A stretch of 64,000 nt of DNA from Hymenobacter puniceus (GCF_014333525.1 NZ_JACSCX010000001.1:1-64000), one strand, 5' to 3'; shown: positions 24,157 through 36,248, counted from the stretch's first letter. Notes: a model not told the origin generated them from the letters alone. A program made the numbers and translations.

Positions 24157-26007
24157 CTATTTCTGCGAGGCAGCCCAGGTATCCATTTTGCGCTCCAGCA
24201 CCGCCAGCGGCATCACGGCATCTTTCAGCAGCTCGTCGTGGAAGTCGGAGAGGCTGAAATGGGCGCGGTTCTGGCCGGCGTACTTTTCGCGCAGCTTGGT
24301 GCTGCTGTGGGCGCCCAGCTGCTCCTCATACTTGCGGCGCAGCTCCTGGATTTTCAGGGCACCCACCTTATAGCTCAGCGCCTGACCCGGAATAGCCATG
24401 TAGCGCTCAATTTCGGCCGTGGCACCGTCCTCACTGATGGCTTCGTTGGCCATCATGTATTTGATGGCCTGCTCGCGGGTCATGTTTTTGGTGTGCATGC
24501 CCACGTCCACTACCAGCCGGATGGCGCGGTGCATCTCGTCGCCGAGGGCGCCCATGTACTGGTAAGGGTCTTGGTAGAGGCCCAGCTCCTTGCCCAAACT
24601 TTCGGTGTAGAGCGCCCAGCCTTCGCCCATAGCCCCGTACCAGGCAAAGCGGCGGAACTTAGGCAGGTCCTCGTTTTCCTGCTGCAGCGAAATCTGGTAG
24701 TGGTGGCCCGGAATGGCTTCGTGCAGAAACAATGACTCCATGCCCGAGGTGGTGTTGAACTTGGTGGCGTCTACAATCGGGATGTAGAAGATGCCGGGGC
24801 GCGAGCCATCGGGGCTGCCCTGGTTGTACTCGGCCGAGGCCGAGGCGGCGCGGAAGGCCTCGGTCTGGCGGATTTCGAAAGGCGTTTTGGGCGTGCGCCC
24901 GAACATTTTTTTCAGGTTCGGATCAATCTTGGCCTGAATGGCGCGGAACGCCCCCAGCACGTCTTCCGGCGTTTTGTAGGGCATCAGCTTGGGGTCTGTT
25001 TTCAGGGCGGCGAAGAAGGCAGGCAGGTCGCCTTTGAAGCCTACCTGGGTTTTCACCTTCTCCATTTCCTGCCGGATGCGGGCCACTTCGCGCTGGCCGG
25101 TCTGGTAGATTTCCTCGGGCGTCTTGTCGGTGGTGGTCCACGTTTTCACGTAGTACTTATACAGGTCAGAGCCGCCTGGTATGCCCGAAATGCCGGTGCT
25201 GGCGCGGGATTTGGGCAGGTATTCCTTCTCCAGAAAGTCGCCGAGCTTCTTGTATGTCGGCACCAGCTCCTCCATGATGGCCTTGCGGTAGGCAGTTGTA
25301 ATCCGGTCTTTGTCAGCGGCCGGCATGTCGGCGGGCAGCTTGTTGATGGGGCCGTAGAACAAGCTCTTGGTGGGGTCCGTCACCACCAGGTCGCGCATCT
25401 GCGGAATCATCTTTTTCACCAAAGCCCGCGGCAGCACCACGCCGGTTTGCATACCCACCCGGAAGTTGCTGATGGCCGTGTCGGCCCACACCGAGAAGCC
25501 CCGCACGCGGCCCAGCCAGTTGTCGTAGTCCTTGGCGGTCTTGAACGGCTGCACACCCTCCCCCGAGCCGTACTGGCCCATCGTAATCGGCAAGCCCCAG
25601 AACTGCTGAAACGGCATCATCCAGGTGGTGAGCTTGAGGCCTTCCAGTTTGTTTTCGAGGTCGTACTTGAAGATGTCGTAGCTGATCTTGTCGTTGGCCG
25701 AGAGCGTGGCGCGGTCGAACTTCTGCAGCGCGTCCAGGTACTTCTGGTAGGTGCCCGTCAGATTCTGGCGGAACGCCTCGGTGCCGTCGTTGGGCAGCTG
25801 GTCGTTGTAGCGGTTGTCGCCCTGGGTGGTGGCATCAAGCGGAAACAGCTTGGCGTTGTCTTCCCAGTAAAGCGCAAACAGCTGGCTGATTTCCTTGACG
25901 TCGGCAAGGCTGGTAACGGCCGCGGCCTCCCCGGTTTTGGGCGGCGTCTGGTTGCAGGCGCTGAGCAGCGTGCTCAGGAGCAGGCCCGTCAGGACAATTT
26001 TTTTCAT
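24157..26007 (-). CDS. DUF885 family lipoprotein, predicted metallopeptidase (copy 1)
   Basis: 616 residues from ATG 26007, where a lipoprotein signal begins (MKKIVLTGLLLSTLLSAC, lipobox LLSAC); the longer in-frame extension lacks a signal. Zinc-type motif HEAIPGHHYQ near residue 428 and block AMGEGWALYTESLG. Similar to the next gene throughout, including WMMPFNQFFG / WMMPFQQFWG, so the pair is a tandem duplication. This copy keeps a lipidated Cys while the other has an ordinary signal peptide, hinting at different localisation. Role likely peptide or ester hydrolysis in the envelope. Confidence 0.88.
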   Translation of the reverse strand: MKKIVLTGLLLSTLLSACNQTPPKTGEAAAVTSLADVKEISQLFALYWEDNAKLFPLDATTQGDNRYNDQLPNDGTEAFRQNLTGTYQKYLDALQKFDRATLSANDKISYDIFKYDLENKLEGLKLTTWMMPFQQFWGLPITMGQYGSGEGVQPFKTAKDYDNWLGRVRGFSVWADTAISNFRVGMQTGVVLPRALVKKMIPQMRDLVVTDPTKSLFYGPINKLPADMPAADKDRITTAYRKAIMEELVPTYKKLGDFLEKEYLPKSRASTGISGIPGGSDLYKYYVKTWTTTDKTPEEIYQTGQREVARIRQEMEKVKTQVGFKGDLPAFFAALKTDPKLMPYKTPEDVLGAFRAIQAKIDPNLKKMFGRTPKTPFEIRQTEAFRAASASAEYNQGSPDGSRPGIFYIPIVDATKFNTTSGMESLFLHEAIPGHHYQISLQQENEDLPKFRRFAWYGAMGEGWALYTESLGKELGLYQDPYQYMGALGDEMHRAIRLVVDVGMHTKNMTREQAIKYMMANEAISEDGATAEIERYMAIPGQALSYKVGALKIQELRRKYEEQLGAHSSTKLREKYAGQNRAHFSLSDFHDELLKDAVMPLAVLERKMDTWAASQK

Positions 26008-26085
26008 GCGAAATAGTGGAGTAGAGTTGGTCCCGGGCAAGATAACAGGTTTCCGGGGCGCTTGCAGCGGAGAGTACACCGACGC

Positions 26086-26117
26086 AAAAAAGCCCACGGA
26101 AATTTTCCGTGGGCTTT
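26086..26117 (-). terminator. Terminator after the T9SS cargo gene
   Basis: On the minus strand AAAGCCCACGGAAA and TTTCCGTGGGCTTT form a 14-bp stem followed by a T-run (TTTTTT including the arm). Confidence 0.85.
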
Positions 26118-26152
26118 GTCTGCTACGCTAGCGCTACTAGCGGTTGTCGTGG

Positions 26153-27421
26153 CTATTCGGTGAGCATGAATTTGCGGCTAATCGTGCCTTGGTTGGTGAC
26201 GGCCTGCACGATGTACACGCCGGCGCCCGTACCGCGCAATGGTATTTCCCGCACTACGCTGCCGGTGGTGCCAGCGGCCATATTCTCAGTGTACAGCACC
26301 CGGCCCATGCTATCTGTAACGCGCAAGGCTTCAAAAGCCGCCGATGTATTCAGCTGCACGGTCAGGCGGCGGCTGGTGCCGTAGGCACTCAAATCAGGCT
26401 TATCAACGCCCGCTACATGCACGCTCACTACCTGCGAGTAGGCAAACGTGCCATCCCGGTCCAGTTGCTTGAGGCGGTAGTAATTATTGCCCGTTAACGG
26501 CTTCTGGTCGGTGGCCGAATACGTGCGTACCATCTGCGAATAGCCGGCAGCTGGCACCGAGGCTATAGCAGCAAACTCGCGGCTGTCGCTGGCACGCTCC
26601 ACCAAGAAGCTGGACGAGTTGTTTTCCGAAGCAGTAGTCCAGGCCATTTGCACAACGCCTCCTTTGCGTTGAGCAGAGAAGCTGCTTAGCTCAACCGGCA
26701 GCGGAGCACGGCAGCCATCAATGGTAATAGCAGCGGCAACATTGGTGTTGCAGGAAAGCCCTTCCGTATCGCAGGTGTTAGCTGCGCCCTGCACACACAC
26801 GCTGATGTTGGGCCCGAACAGGCCATTGAGGGAGCCATTATTTCCGGTAAGCACGCAGCCACTGATGTTGAGCTGGCCAGTACCCTCGATGGTAGGGTTA
26901 CCCTGGCGCACAATAAGGTTGCCCTCAATGCTGACGCTGCCATTCACTTCGAGCGTCGATTGGTTGGCAACGGAAATGTTGCAGCTGGTACGCAAGGGCG
27001 CATTTATCTCGGCATCAGCCTTGATGAAGCTCAGCGAGTTCACCTGCAGGGCGCCATTCAGCACCAGCCGCAACTGGTCGTTGCCGCGCTGGCTGCCAAA
27101 ATCCAGGCGGCGCGGCGTGCCATCTTCTATAAGTGAGCCTCCAGCATTTATGGTCAGCAAACCATTATCACCTTCAATGACATAATCGGTATTAAGAACA
27201 ACCGGTGAGTTGATGACGATGATGTTGTTGCTTTCTCTTTGGCGAGTGTTGCTGTTTGCAGGAGCTGAAACAGCGGGCACTCCGTTCACCAGCCAGGTGG
27301 AAGGACTACTCCAGGGGCCACCGCCCGGCCGCGAAACGAAAGTAGTCTGGGCCTGCACCTGTGAAGAGGCACTGAAACCAAACAAAAGAAGTAGAACAAA
27401 AGAAAGTAAGTTGACTTTCAT
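26153..27421 (-). CDS. T9SS type A sorting domain-containing secreted protein
   Basis: 422 residues with a Sec signal (MKVNLLSFVLLLLFGFSASSQVQA). The N-terminal half has G-, N- and S-rich repeats like a parallel beta-helix (NSPVVLNTDYVIEGDNG, GALQVNSL). After it comes the common Bacteroidota linker PLPVELSSFSAQRKGGVVQM with WTTASENNSSSFLVER, and finally a sorting domain of about 80 residues ending GVYIVQAVTNQGTISRKFML. The C-terminal domain directs export through the type IX system and surface attachment. Upstream is an AT-rich intergenic stretch. Confidence 0.88.
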   Translation of the reverse strand: MKVNLLSFVLLLLFGFSASSQVQAQTTFVSRPGGGPWSSPSTWLVNGVPAVSAPANSNTRQRESNNIIVINSPVVLNTDYVIEGDNGLLTINAGGSLIEDGTPRRLDFGSQRGNDQLRLVLNGALQVNSLSFIKADAEINAPLRTSCNISVANQSTLEVNGSVSIEGNLIVRQGNPTIEGTGQLNISGCVLTGNNGSLNGLFGPNISVCVQGAANTCDTEGLSCNTNVAAAITIDGCRAPLPVELSSFSAQRKGGVVQMAWTTASENNSSSFLVERASDSREFAAIASVPAAGYSQMVRTYSATDQKPLTGNNYYRLKQLDRDGTFAYSQVVSVHVAGVDKPDLSAYGTSRRLTVQLNTSAAFEALRVTDSMGRVLYTENMAAGTTGSVVREIPLRGTGAGVYIVQAVTNQGTISRKFMLTE

Positions 27422-27792
27422 GATGAATAGACTTTAAGGTGAATTAAGTTGGATTGAACTTGCAACTTGTACGGTCGCCCGTATATTGCGTCGAATAATT
27501 CGACATTTATTTTGCATTATAATATATATTTATATAATTTATACAATAAATAAGTAATTGGATTTCTATAAAATATTCGGCGCGCAGGATACTTGGCACA
27601 CTCTTCATATTGCATTTATCATAGTCACTAGCAGATGTGTCCAGCTTACTGCTCAGCTACCTTTTTGCGAGAACTCACCCGTCTTCAGCCAGCTAAATCC
27701 AGCGGCTTTTTCAACTTCTGCCCAACCCGGCAGTTCTATTCCCGTCTCATTCGTAAAAGGCCGAGACACTCCACTTAACTATTCTCAGACAA
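27422..27792. other. AT-rich intergenic region between divergent genes
   Basis: About 370 bases without a convincing gene. The part 27480-27570 is strikingly AT-rich against the GC-rich background and includes the palindrome GTCGAA-TAA-TTCGAC (27490-27504) and TTATTTTG near 27510 as a possible rightward -7 element. It probably holds the divergent promoters of the T9SS and SDR genes. The short frames visible here have poor codon use. Confidence 0.5.
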
Positions 27793-28509
27793 ATGGCATC
27801 AATAGCCGGAAAGAATGCCCTGGTAACAGGCGCAGGCAAAGGAATCGGACGCGCAGTAGCTGTTGCGCTGGCGCAGGAAGGCGTGAATGTGGCGCTACTG
27901 GCCCGCACCGAAACACAGCTGCAGGACGTGGCGAAAGAAATTGAGGCCCTGGGCGTGAAGGCCGTAGTGCTGGCCGCCGACATTGCCGACCGCGCCGCCG
28001 TGGAAGCGGCCGTAGTACAGGCCACCGAAGCCCTCGGCTCCATCGATATTCTGATCAACAACGCCGGCATCGGCACCTTCGCCAAACTTGTGGACATGGA
28101 CCCTGCTGAGTGGGAACACATCATTCAGGTAAATCTGCTGGGTACCTACTACGCCACCCGCGCCGTACTGCCTGGCATGATTGCCCGCGAAGCCGGCGAC
28201 ATCATCAACGTGGCCAGCACGGCCGGGCAGCGCGGCGCCGCTACCACCAGCGCCTACAGTGCCTCCAAGTTTGCCGTGCTCGGCCTCACCGAGTCATTGA
28301 TGCAGGAAGTGCGCAAGCACAACATCCGCGTGTCGGCCCTTACGCCCAGCACCGTAGCCACCGAGCTGGCCATCAGCAACAAGCTCACCGACGGCAACCC
28401 TGACAAGGTAATGCAGCCCGAAGACCTAGCTGAATTTATGGTGGCCCAGCTCAAACTCAACCGCCGCATCTTCATCAAGGAAGCTGGCATGTGGAGCACC
28501 AACCCGTAG
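27793..28509 (+). CDS. Short-chain dehydrogenase/reductase (3-oxoacyl-ACP reductase-like)
   Basis: 238 residues, classical [11 protein letters not shown] (12-19) binds NAD(P), NNAG follows around residue 86, and the catalytic Ser-Tyr-Lys lies in [21 protein letters not shown] (Tyr and Lys at the end). It resembles FabG-type and YmfI-type reductases, but the isolated position, far from fatty-acid genes, argues against the essential FabG. A family B inverted repeat lies right after the stop and may act as its terminator. Confidence 0.9.
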   Translation: MASIAGKNALVTGAGKGIGRAVAVALAQEGVNVALLARTETQLQDVAKEIEALGVKAVVLAADIADRAAVEAAVVQATEALGSIDILINNAGIGTFAKLVDMDPAEWEHIIQVNLLGTYYATRAVLPGMIAREAGDIINVASTAGQRGAATTSAYSASKFAVLGLTESLMQEVRKHNIRVSALTPSTVATELAISNKLTDGNPDKVMQPEDLAEFMVAQLKLNRRIFIKEAGMWSTNP

Positions 28510-28520
28510 CGGTTGTATAG

Positions 28521-28613
28521 TCGTCTATCATTCCGAGCAAAGCGAGGAATCTCGCCAGTGTGGTAAATCACTACGCTGACGAGATTCCTCGCTTTGCTCG
28601 GAATGATAGACGA
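28521..28613. repeat. Intergenic inverted repeat, family B copy 2
   Basis: Perfect 34-base arms (28521-28554 and 28580-28613) with core ATTCCGAGCAAAGCGAGGAAT and its reverse complement, 25-base loop. Same family as 13229-13308. Confidence 0.93.
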
Positions 28614-28683
28614 CATGCGCAACCCCAGCCCCGCCGCACGGGTACACTTCCCCAACCGACAACCTTACATATTCCTTTCCGCC

Positions 28684-29433
28684 ATGCTTAAGAGAGATTT
28701 TCTAAAAAACGGCCTGTTGACGATGGTTGGCGCCTTGGTTAGCCCCGCTCTATTGGCCGCCGCCCACGAAGAAAAGCTGCTCCGCGAGGCCCGCGCTACG
28801 CCCATGGCCGATGGCCCGTTTACGCTGCCGGCCCTACCCTACGCCTTCAATGCGCTGGAGCCGCACATCGACGCAAAAACCATGGAAATCCACCACGACG
28901 CGCACCACAAAACGTACGTCTCGAAGCTCAACGAAGCGGTGATGGGCAAACCTGAGGAAAAGCTGACGCTGGCCCAGCTGCTGGCCTCGGCCAGCAAGCA
29001 GCCCGATGCCATCCGCAACAACGCCGGCGGCCACTGGAACCACTCCTTCTTCTGGCAGATTCTGTCGCCCAAGGGCGGCGGGCAGCCGACTGGCGGTTTG
29101 GCCGCGGCTATCAACAAGGATTTCGGCTCCTACGAGAAGTTCACCGAGGAATTCACGAAGGCCGCCACCGGCCGCTTCGGCTCCGGCTGGGCCTGGCTGA
29201 TCCACGACAAAAAAGCCAACAAGCTGATGATTACCAGCACACCCAATCAGGACAATCCCCTGATGGATTTGCCCGGCATCCAGCGCGGCACGCCCATCCT
29301 GGGCCTCGACGTGTGGGAGCACGCCTACTACCTCAAACACCAGAACAAGCGCCCCGACTACATCAAAACCTTCTGGAGTGTGGTAAACTGGGGCGAAGTA
29401 ACCAGCCGCTACGACGAGTCGCGCAAAGGCTAG
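28684..29433 (+). CDS. Superoxide dismutase (Fe/Mn family), exported
   Basis: 249 residues from ATG 28684. The mature domain (about 45 onward) is a complete Fe/Mn SOD with metal ligands His70 (MEIHHDAHH), His120 (HWNHSFFW), Asp209 and His213 (LDVWEHAYY). It removes superoxide. Unlike cytoplasmic SODs it has an N-terminal signal, [12 protein letters not shown] followed by a hydrophobic stretch and PALLAAA; the KRDFLK start is close to a Tat motif (KR in place of RR), as expected for an enzyme exported after metal loading. Metal choice (Fe or Mn) is not clear. Confidence 0.93.
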   Translation: MLKRDFLKNGLLTMVGALVSPALLAAAHEEKLLREARATPMADGPFTLPALPYAFNALEPHIDAKTMEIHHDAHHKTYVSKLNEAVMGKPEEKLTLAQLLASASKQPDAIRNNAGGHWNHSFFWQILSPKGGGQPTGGLAAAINKDFGSYEKFTEEFTKAATGRFGSGWAWLIHDKKANKLMITSTPNQDNPLMDLPGIQRGTPILGLDVWEHAYYLKHQNKRPDYIKTFWSVVNWGEVTSRYDESRKG

Positions 29434-29482
29434 GCTAGGCTAGGCTAGGCTAGGCTTAGGGCTTAGGGCTTAGGGCTTAGGG
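29431..29482 (+). repeat. Tandem TAGGC x5 and CTTAGGG x3-4 array
   Basis: Starts at the SOD stop codon itself: five TAGGC units, then TTAGGG and three CTTAGGG units. The reverse-complement version (CCTAAGCCCCAGGCCC..CCTAAGCCCTAAA, 29542-29578) lies past a hairpin, so the whole is a family F inverted repeat. Confidence 0.85.
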
Positions 29483-29489
29483 TAAATGT

Positions 29490-29528
29490 AAAAGGCCCCG
29501 CCGGGTTACGGTGGGGCCTTCTTCTTTT
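29490..29528. terminator. Bidirectional terminator between SOD and the leftward gene
   Basis: AAGGCCCCGCC and GGTGGGGCCTT form an 11-bp stem, flanked by AAAA on the left and CTTCTTTT on the right. It lies in the loop of the family F inverted repeat. Confidence 0.78.
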
Positions 29529-29541
29529 AGACAGGTGGTGA

Positions 29542-29578
29542 AGCCTAAGCCCCAGGCCCTATTTCCTAAGCCCTAAAC
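29542..29578 (-). repeat. Right arm of the family F repeat
   Basis: CCTAAGCCCCAGGCCC and CCTAAGCCCTAAA are reverse complements of the CTTAGGG units at 29456-29482. Ends directly at the stop codon of the leftward gene. Confidence 0.7.
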
Positions 29579-29579
29579 A

Positions 29580-30875
29580 CTACCGGATAATCCGGCCGTC
29601 GCGGATTTGCACGTCGGGTTTGGGAGCGGCTTTCTTCACCATCGTGCCGAAAGCGCCGCGCTTCTCAAACGAGGCAATTACCTCATCTTCCACGGGCGTG
29701 CGCTGCACTACGGGGTTGTTGGCCCAGAATTCAGGGTCGTACTTCGTGGATTTGATGGCGGCCAGGTCGCGGTCGGCTACGCTCACGCGGGCGTAGGGAA
29801 TGGCCGTGGGCGTGGTGCTGGTGTCATAGAAAAACGTGAACGACGACACTGCCAGCGGCGTGGCCGACTTGCCGGGGCTGGTCAGGTTGGCGGCCAGGTT
29901 CACTTTCATGTATTCCAGCGGCGCCACCACCACGGCAGGGTCGTCGTTGCGGAAAGCCATTTCGATTTCCAGCTGCGTATCGCGGAATTTCTGGCTGGGG
30001 TCGGAAGTGGAGCCCGTGAAGTTGGGCGACGTCATGTGGTAGCGCACCACCTTGTAGCTGTCGATATCAATCCAGATAGTGCCCGTGGCTTTGTATTTGG
30101 TCAGCTCGGGGCGAGTTTCGAAAGCAATTTCCGCCGTGCCGCCTTTGGTGCTGTCAGCGCCCGACACGATGCCTTTCAGCTCCAGCAGGTAGTTTTGCAC
30201 CACGTTGGGGCTGAGCAGCGCCAGCGACTTGGTGGTGTCTGCGTTGGCATCAAACAAGCCGTAGGACTTGGTGTAGAGCGAGAAGTTGCTGAAGTTGGTG
30301 ATACTAGGCACGGCGGCGTAGCGGCCCTGCGCAATGGCCGTGCCCTCGATGCGGGCGTTGCTGGACTTCACGTTCCAGACCACTTCCTGCAGTTCGGTGG
30401 GCTGGCCGGCAATGCGCGTCACCTGGCGGTAGAAGGCCTTGCCGTAGAACTTCTGGCGGTACCCGACCCGCATCTGGCGGTAGGCGCGGTCGACGAGCTG
30501 AAACGGGTAGCTGCCCACTTTCACCTCGGGCAGCGCCACGGCGGCCGTGGCCAGCGCCAGCCTCAACGGCTCATCGGCACTCGTCACCCGGATGGTATCC
30601 TTGAGGTGTCCCAGCTCCGACACCAGCAGCGTTACGGGCAGCTTGGGCACATTGAGCGTAAACTCGCCGTCGGAGTTGGTGGTGGTACCGAGCGTGGTGC
30701 CGCGCACCACTACGCTGGCGAAGGGCAGCGTCTCGCGGGTGTCCTTGTCTACCACGGTACCGCGCAGCCGCACTTGGGCCTGGGTTGCCTGAGTGAGCAG
30801 CAGCACGGCCAGCAGCAGGCCCGCCGGCCGCGCCACGCGGCCAAAAGACAGAACGAAAGAGAAAAAGGAGCGCAA
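29580..30875 (-). CDS. CarboxypepD_reg-like domain protein, probably outer-membrane or surface associated
   Basis: 431 residues from a TTG at 30875 that places a signal peptide at the N-terminus (hydrophobic LLLAVLLLTQATQAQ). An upstream ATG (31034) is rejected because a perfect -7 element lies downstream of it at 30960-30967. Residues about 35-110 form a carboxypeptidase regulatory-like beta sandwich (VRLRGTVVDKDTRETLPFA, GTTLGTTTNSDGEFTLNVP). The rest matches a Bacteroidota family of unknown function with EIAFETRPELTKYKATGTIW and YKVVRYHM, reminiscent of outer-membrane lipoprotein-carrier-like sheets. Function unknown. Confidence 0.75.
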   Translation of the reverse strand: MRSFFSFVLSFGRVARPAGLLLAVLLLTQATQAQVRLRGTVVDKDTRETLPFASVVVRGTTLGTTTNSDGEFTLNVPKLPVTLLVSELGHLKDTIRVTSADEPLRLALATAAVALPEVKVGSYPFQLVDRAYRQMRVGYRQKFYGKAFYRQVTRIAGQPTELQEVVWNVKSSNARIEGTAIAQGRYAAVPSITNFSNFSLYTKSYGLFDANADTTKSLALLSPNVVQNYLLELKGIVSGADSTKGGTAEIAFETRPELTKYKATGTIWIDIDSYKVVRYHMTSPNFTGSTSDPSQKFRDTQLEIEMAFRNDDPAVVVAPLEYMKVNLAANLTSPGKSATPLAVSSFTFFYDTSTTPTAIPYARVSVADRDLAAIKSTKYDPEFWANNPVVQRTPVEDEVIASFEKRGAFGTMVKKAAPKPDVQIRDGRIIR

Positions 30876-30959
30876 AACCAAAACAACCGGGATTGAAGTA
30901 AAAAGATAAACTACCACCACTCTAACGCCGAGGCAGTCCGCAGGAATATACGGTACCTG

Positions 30960-30967
30960 CAAAAGTA
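30960..30967 (-). promoter_or_regulatory. -7 element for the CarboxypepD_reg-like gene
   Basis: Minus-strand TACTTTTG, perfect TAnnTTTG, about 85 bases before the preferred TTG start. It decides against the longer in-frame start at 31034. Confidence 0.55.
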
Positions 30968-31090
30968 GGCCCACTCTGGTGAACTGCGGAATTAAACGCT
31001 GCCATGCCCTCTTTTTAAAATTGTGGCGTGCCAACGGCGCATACTATAGAGAAGGCCGCAGCCCCTGCCCAAAAGCTGCATCTTTACGGC

Positions 31091-32098
31091 ATGAAGAAGT
31101 TCCTGTTTCCGCTTCTGGCGGCCAGCCTACTGACTAGCTGTACTGCCGTAGCACAGAAGAAAGATCTGACCATTGCTTTCGGCTCCTGCAACCGCCACAA
31201 TCTGCCGCAGCCGCTCTGGGACGACATTGCCGCCCAAAAACCTGATGTCTGGGTTTGGCTTGGCGACAATATTTATGGCGACTCCGACGATCCGGCCGTA
31301 TTGAAAGCCAAGTACGACGCCCAGTTCAACCAACCCGACTACGCGCAGTTTCGGCGGCAGGTACCGGCCATCATTGGCACCTGGGACGACCACGACTACG
31401 GCCGCAACGACGGCGACCGGCACTACCCTTTCAAGGCCCAGAACCAGCAGCTGGCCCTCGACTTTCTGCAGGAACCAGCTAACAGCCCCCGGCGCCAGCA
31501 GGAAGGCATCTACGCCGCCTATGACTACCGCGTGGGCCGCAAAAAAGTGAAGGTGCTGCTGCTGGACGACCGGTATTTTCAGGATGAGCTGCACCGCGAC
31601 GCCAACCAGGTGTATCAGCCCAACCCCACCGGCGACGTGCTGGGCGAGGCGCAGTGGGCCTGGCTCGGGCAGCAGCTCCGCACCTCCGACGCCGATGCGC
31701 ACATTATCGGGTGCGGCATCCAGTTTCTGCCGCAGCAGCATCGGTTCGAGAAATGGGCCAATTTTCCGGTGGCCCGCCAACGCCTGCTGGCCCTGCTCAC
31801 CGAAACGCACCCCAAAGGCGTTTTGCTTATTAGCGGCGACCGGCACATCGGCGAGATGTCGCGCCTCGCGGTGCCGGGCCTGGCCGCGCCGGTGCTGGAA
31901 GTGACTTCCAGCGGCCTCACGCACCCTGCTGCTCAGAATACCGGCGAGCCGAACGACCTGCGCGTAGGGCCGCTCGTGAATCAGAAGCACTACGGTCTTT
32001 TTCAATTTCGCCAGAAGCGCCGGCAACTCTTTCTTTCAGCCTCCCTGCGCGGAGAGAATGGCCAGGTATTCTACGAAGAAGAAGTGGAAGTGAAATAG
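31091..32098 (+). CDS. PhoD-type alkaline phosphatase family protein
   Basis: 335 residues from ATG 31091 (signal MKKFLFPLLAASLLTSC, probably a lipoprotein, lipobox LTSC). The metallophosphatase motifs are complete: FGSCN (30-34), WLGDNIYGD (56-64), TWDDHDYG (97-104) and SGDRHIGE (248-255). PhoD-like enzymes hydrolyse phosphodiesters and monoesters outside the cytoplasm with Ca/Fe cofactors; the exact substrate here is unknown. No pho box can be recognised. The next gene starts 71 bases on, same strand. Confidence 0.9.
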   Translation: MKKFLFPLLAASLLTSCTAVAQKKDLTIAFGSCNRHNLPQPLWDDIAAQKPDVWVWLGDNIYGDSDDPAVLKAKYDAQFNQPDYAQFRRQVPAIIGTWDDHDYGRNDGDRHYPFKAQNQQLALDFLQEPANSPRRQQEGIYAAYDYRVGRKKVKVLLLDDRYFQDELHRDANQVYQPNPTGDVLGEAQWAWLGQQLRTSDADAHIIGCGIQFLPQQHRFEKWANFPVARQRLLALLTETHPKGVLLISGDRHIGEMSRLAVPGLAAPVLEVTSSGLTHPAAQNTGEPNDLRVGPLVNQKHYGLFQFRQKRRQLFLSASLRGENGQVFYEEEVEVK

Positions 32099-32169
32099 TG
32101 TACCTGCTTCTGCTTATTGCATCCTTCCGATTCCCGTAAATTCGCCCTATCACTCATTCCCCCTCTATC

Positions 32170-35370
<3,201 letters not shown>

Positions 35371-35373
35371 CAG

Positions 35374-35404
35374 ATACCCCGGCCAGTTGGCCGGGGTATT
35401 TTTT
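35374..35404 (+). terminator. Terminator after the GH3 fusion
   Basis: ATACCCCGGCC and GGCCGGGGTAT around AGTT, followed by TTTTTT. Confidence 0.88.
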
Positions 35405-35444
35405 GTGCAACTTATTTGCCTGTTCGCAGCTCTATCCTACCGGT

Positions 35445-35480
35445 GGCAGTAGCGCGAACTTTGTAGTTCGCGCTACTGCC
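35445..35480. repeat. Short perfect palindrome (family G)
   Basis: GGCAGTAGCGCGAACT and AGTTCGCGCTACTGCC, 16-bp perfect arms around TTGT. Lies between the GH3 terminator and the first of two lipoproteins, 35 bases before its ATG; could be a hairpin or a binding site. Confidence 0.85.
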
Positions 35481-35514
35481 ATTGCACAACACCCCATATC
35501 ATATATACCTATCC

Positions 35515-36198
35515 ATGAAGCATACTTATCTGTTGCCCGCCTTTTCTCTGCTTGGTCTACTCTCCGGCTGCAGTAAAAACCCAGTCCAGGAGTTCAGGCT
35601 CTCCACTGAGCAGTTGGCCTGGCAGCCTTACCGCACCGGCAACGTGCTGCGGTTTGGGCAGGCCAGCTCCGGCAAGGTGCGGACATTCATTATCGACGAA
35701 GTAGAGGACAAGCTAAAAGAGTATTCCATAGGTGGAAACGCTCCGGTATTTTTTGGTTCTCCAAAGCGCGTTAAAAGCCAGTCGATTGAGGTGCTGGTCC
35801 GCCGAACCGACACGATTCGCTACACGCCCACTCCAACCAGCACGCCTACCCGCCCCGATTCTATACCGGACACGTATGCCCGCTCGCTCTTGAGTATGAG
35901 CGCTGGTGACAACTTCGATGTTGGATACGCATATCTCAATTGGGACTTCGGATTCAGCAATAGCCTTCCGATTGATGAAGTAATTGCCGGGCGTCCACTT
36001 ATGAATTCCGCGCAGTTGCTGCCAACGCTTCGCCTGGGCGGCATCAATTACGAATCCGTGCTGCGCATTCCCAATGGCCTATCGGGTAATCCGTCCGGAT
36101 TTCCTCGCAACAAGCCGGCCCGGTTCGTTTACTATGCCAAAGGATTCGGAGTTGTCGGATTCGAGGAAGGCAATACGTTGTGGTACCGGCTGCCCTGA
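35515..36198 (+). CDS. Putative lipoprotein of unknown function (paralog 1)
   Basis: 227 residues from ATG 35515 (signal MKHTYLLPAFSLLGLLSGC, lipobox LLSGC). The N-terminal EFRLSTEQLAWQPYRTGNVL and the C-terminal FGVVGFEEGNTLWYRLP are shared with the next gene, so they form a paralogous family. No domain recognised. Composition is less GC-rich than the surroundings. Likely exposed at the outer membrane or in the periplasm. Confidence 0.78.
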   Translation: MKHTYLLPAFSLLGLLSGCSKNPVQEFRLSTEQLAWQPYRTGNVLRFGQASSGKVRTFIIDEVEDKLKEYSIGGNAPVFFGSPKRVKSQSIEVLVRRTDTIRYTPTPTSTPTRPDSIPDTYARSLLSMSAGDNFDVGYAYLNWDFGFSNSLPIDEVIAGRPLMNSAQLLPTLRLGGINYESVLRIPNGLSGNPSGFPRNKPARFVYYAKGFGVVGFEEGNTLWYRLP

Positions 36199-36248
36199 GA
36201 AGACTTTTGCTGCCAAGAAATATTCGTCCGACTATCCATGCACACGCT

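Noticed and set aside
27558..27944. 128-codon frame running into the SDR gene
   Set aside because: It begins in AT-rich intergenic DNA and overlaps the SDR gene out of frame; SDR has the full motif set.
29431..29482. TAGGC/CTTAGGG array as a telomere-like or CRISPR repeat
   Set aside because: Units are 5-7 bases, far too short for CRISPR, and the array is in the middle of a chromosome-like gene context with a mirrored copy nearby.
29607..30896. 429-codon plus-strand frame opposite the CarboxypepD_reg-like gene
   Set aside because: It is a His/Arg/Gly-rich shadow with no domain; the minus-strand gene has a signal peptide and a promoter.
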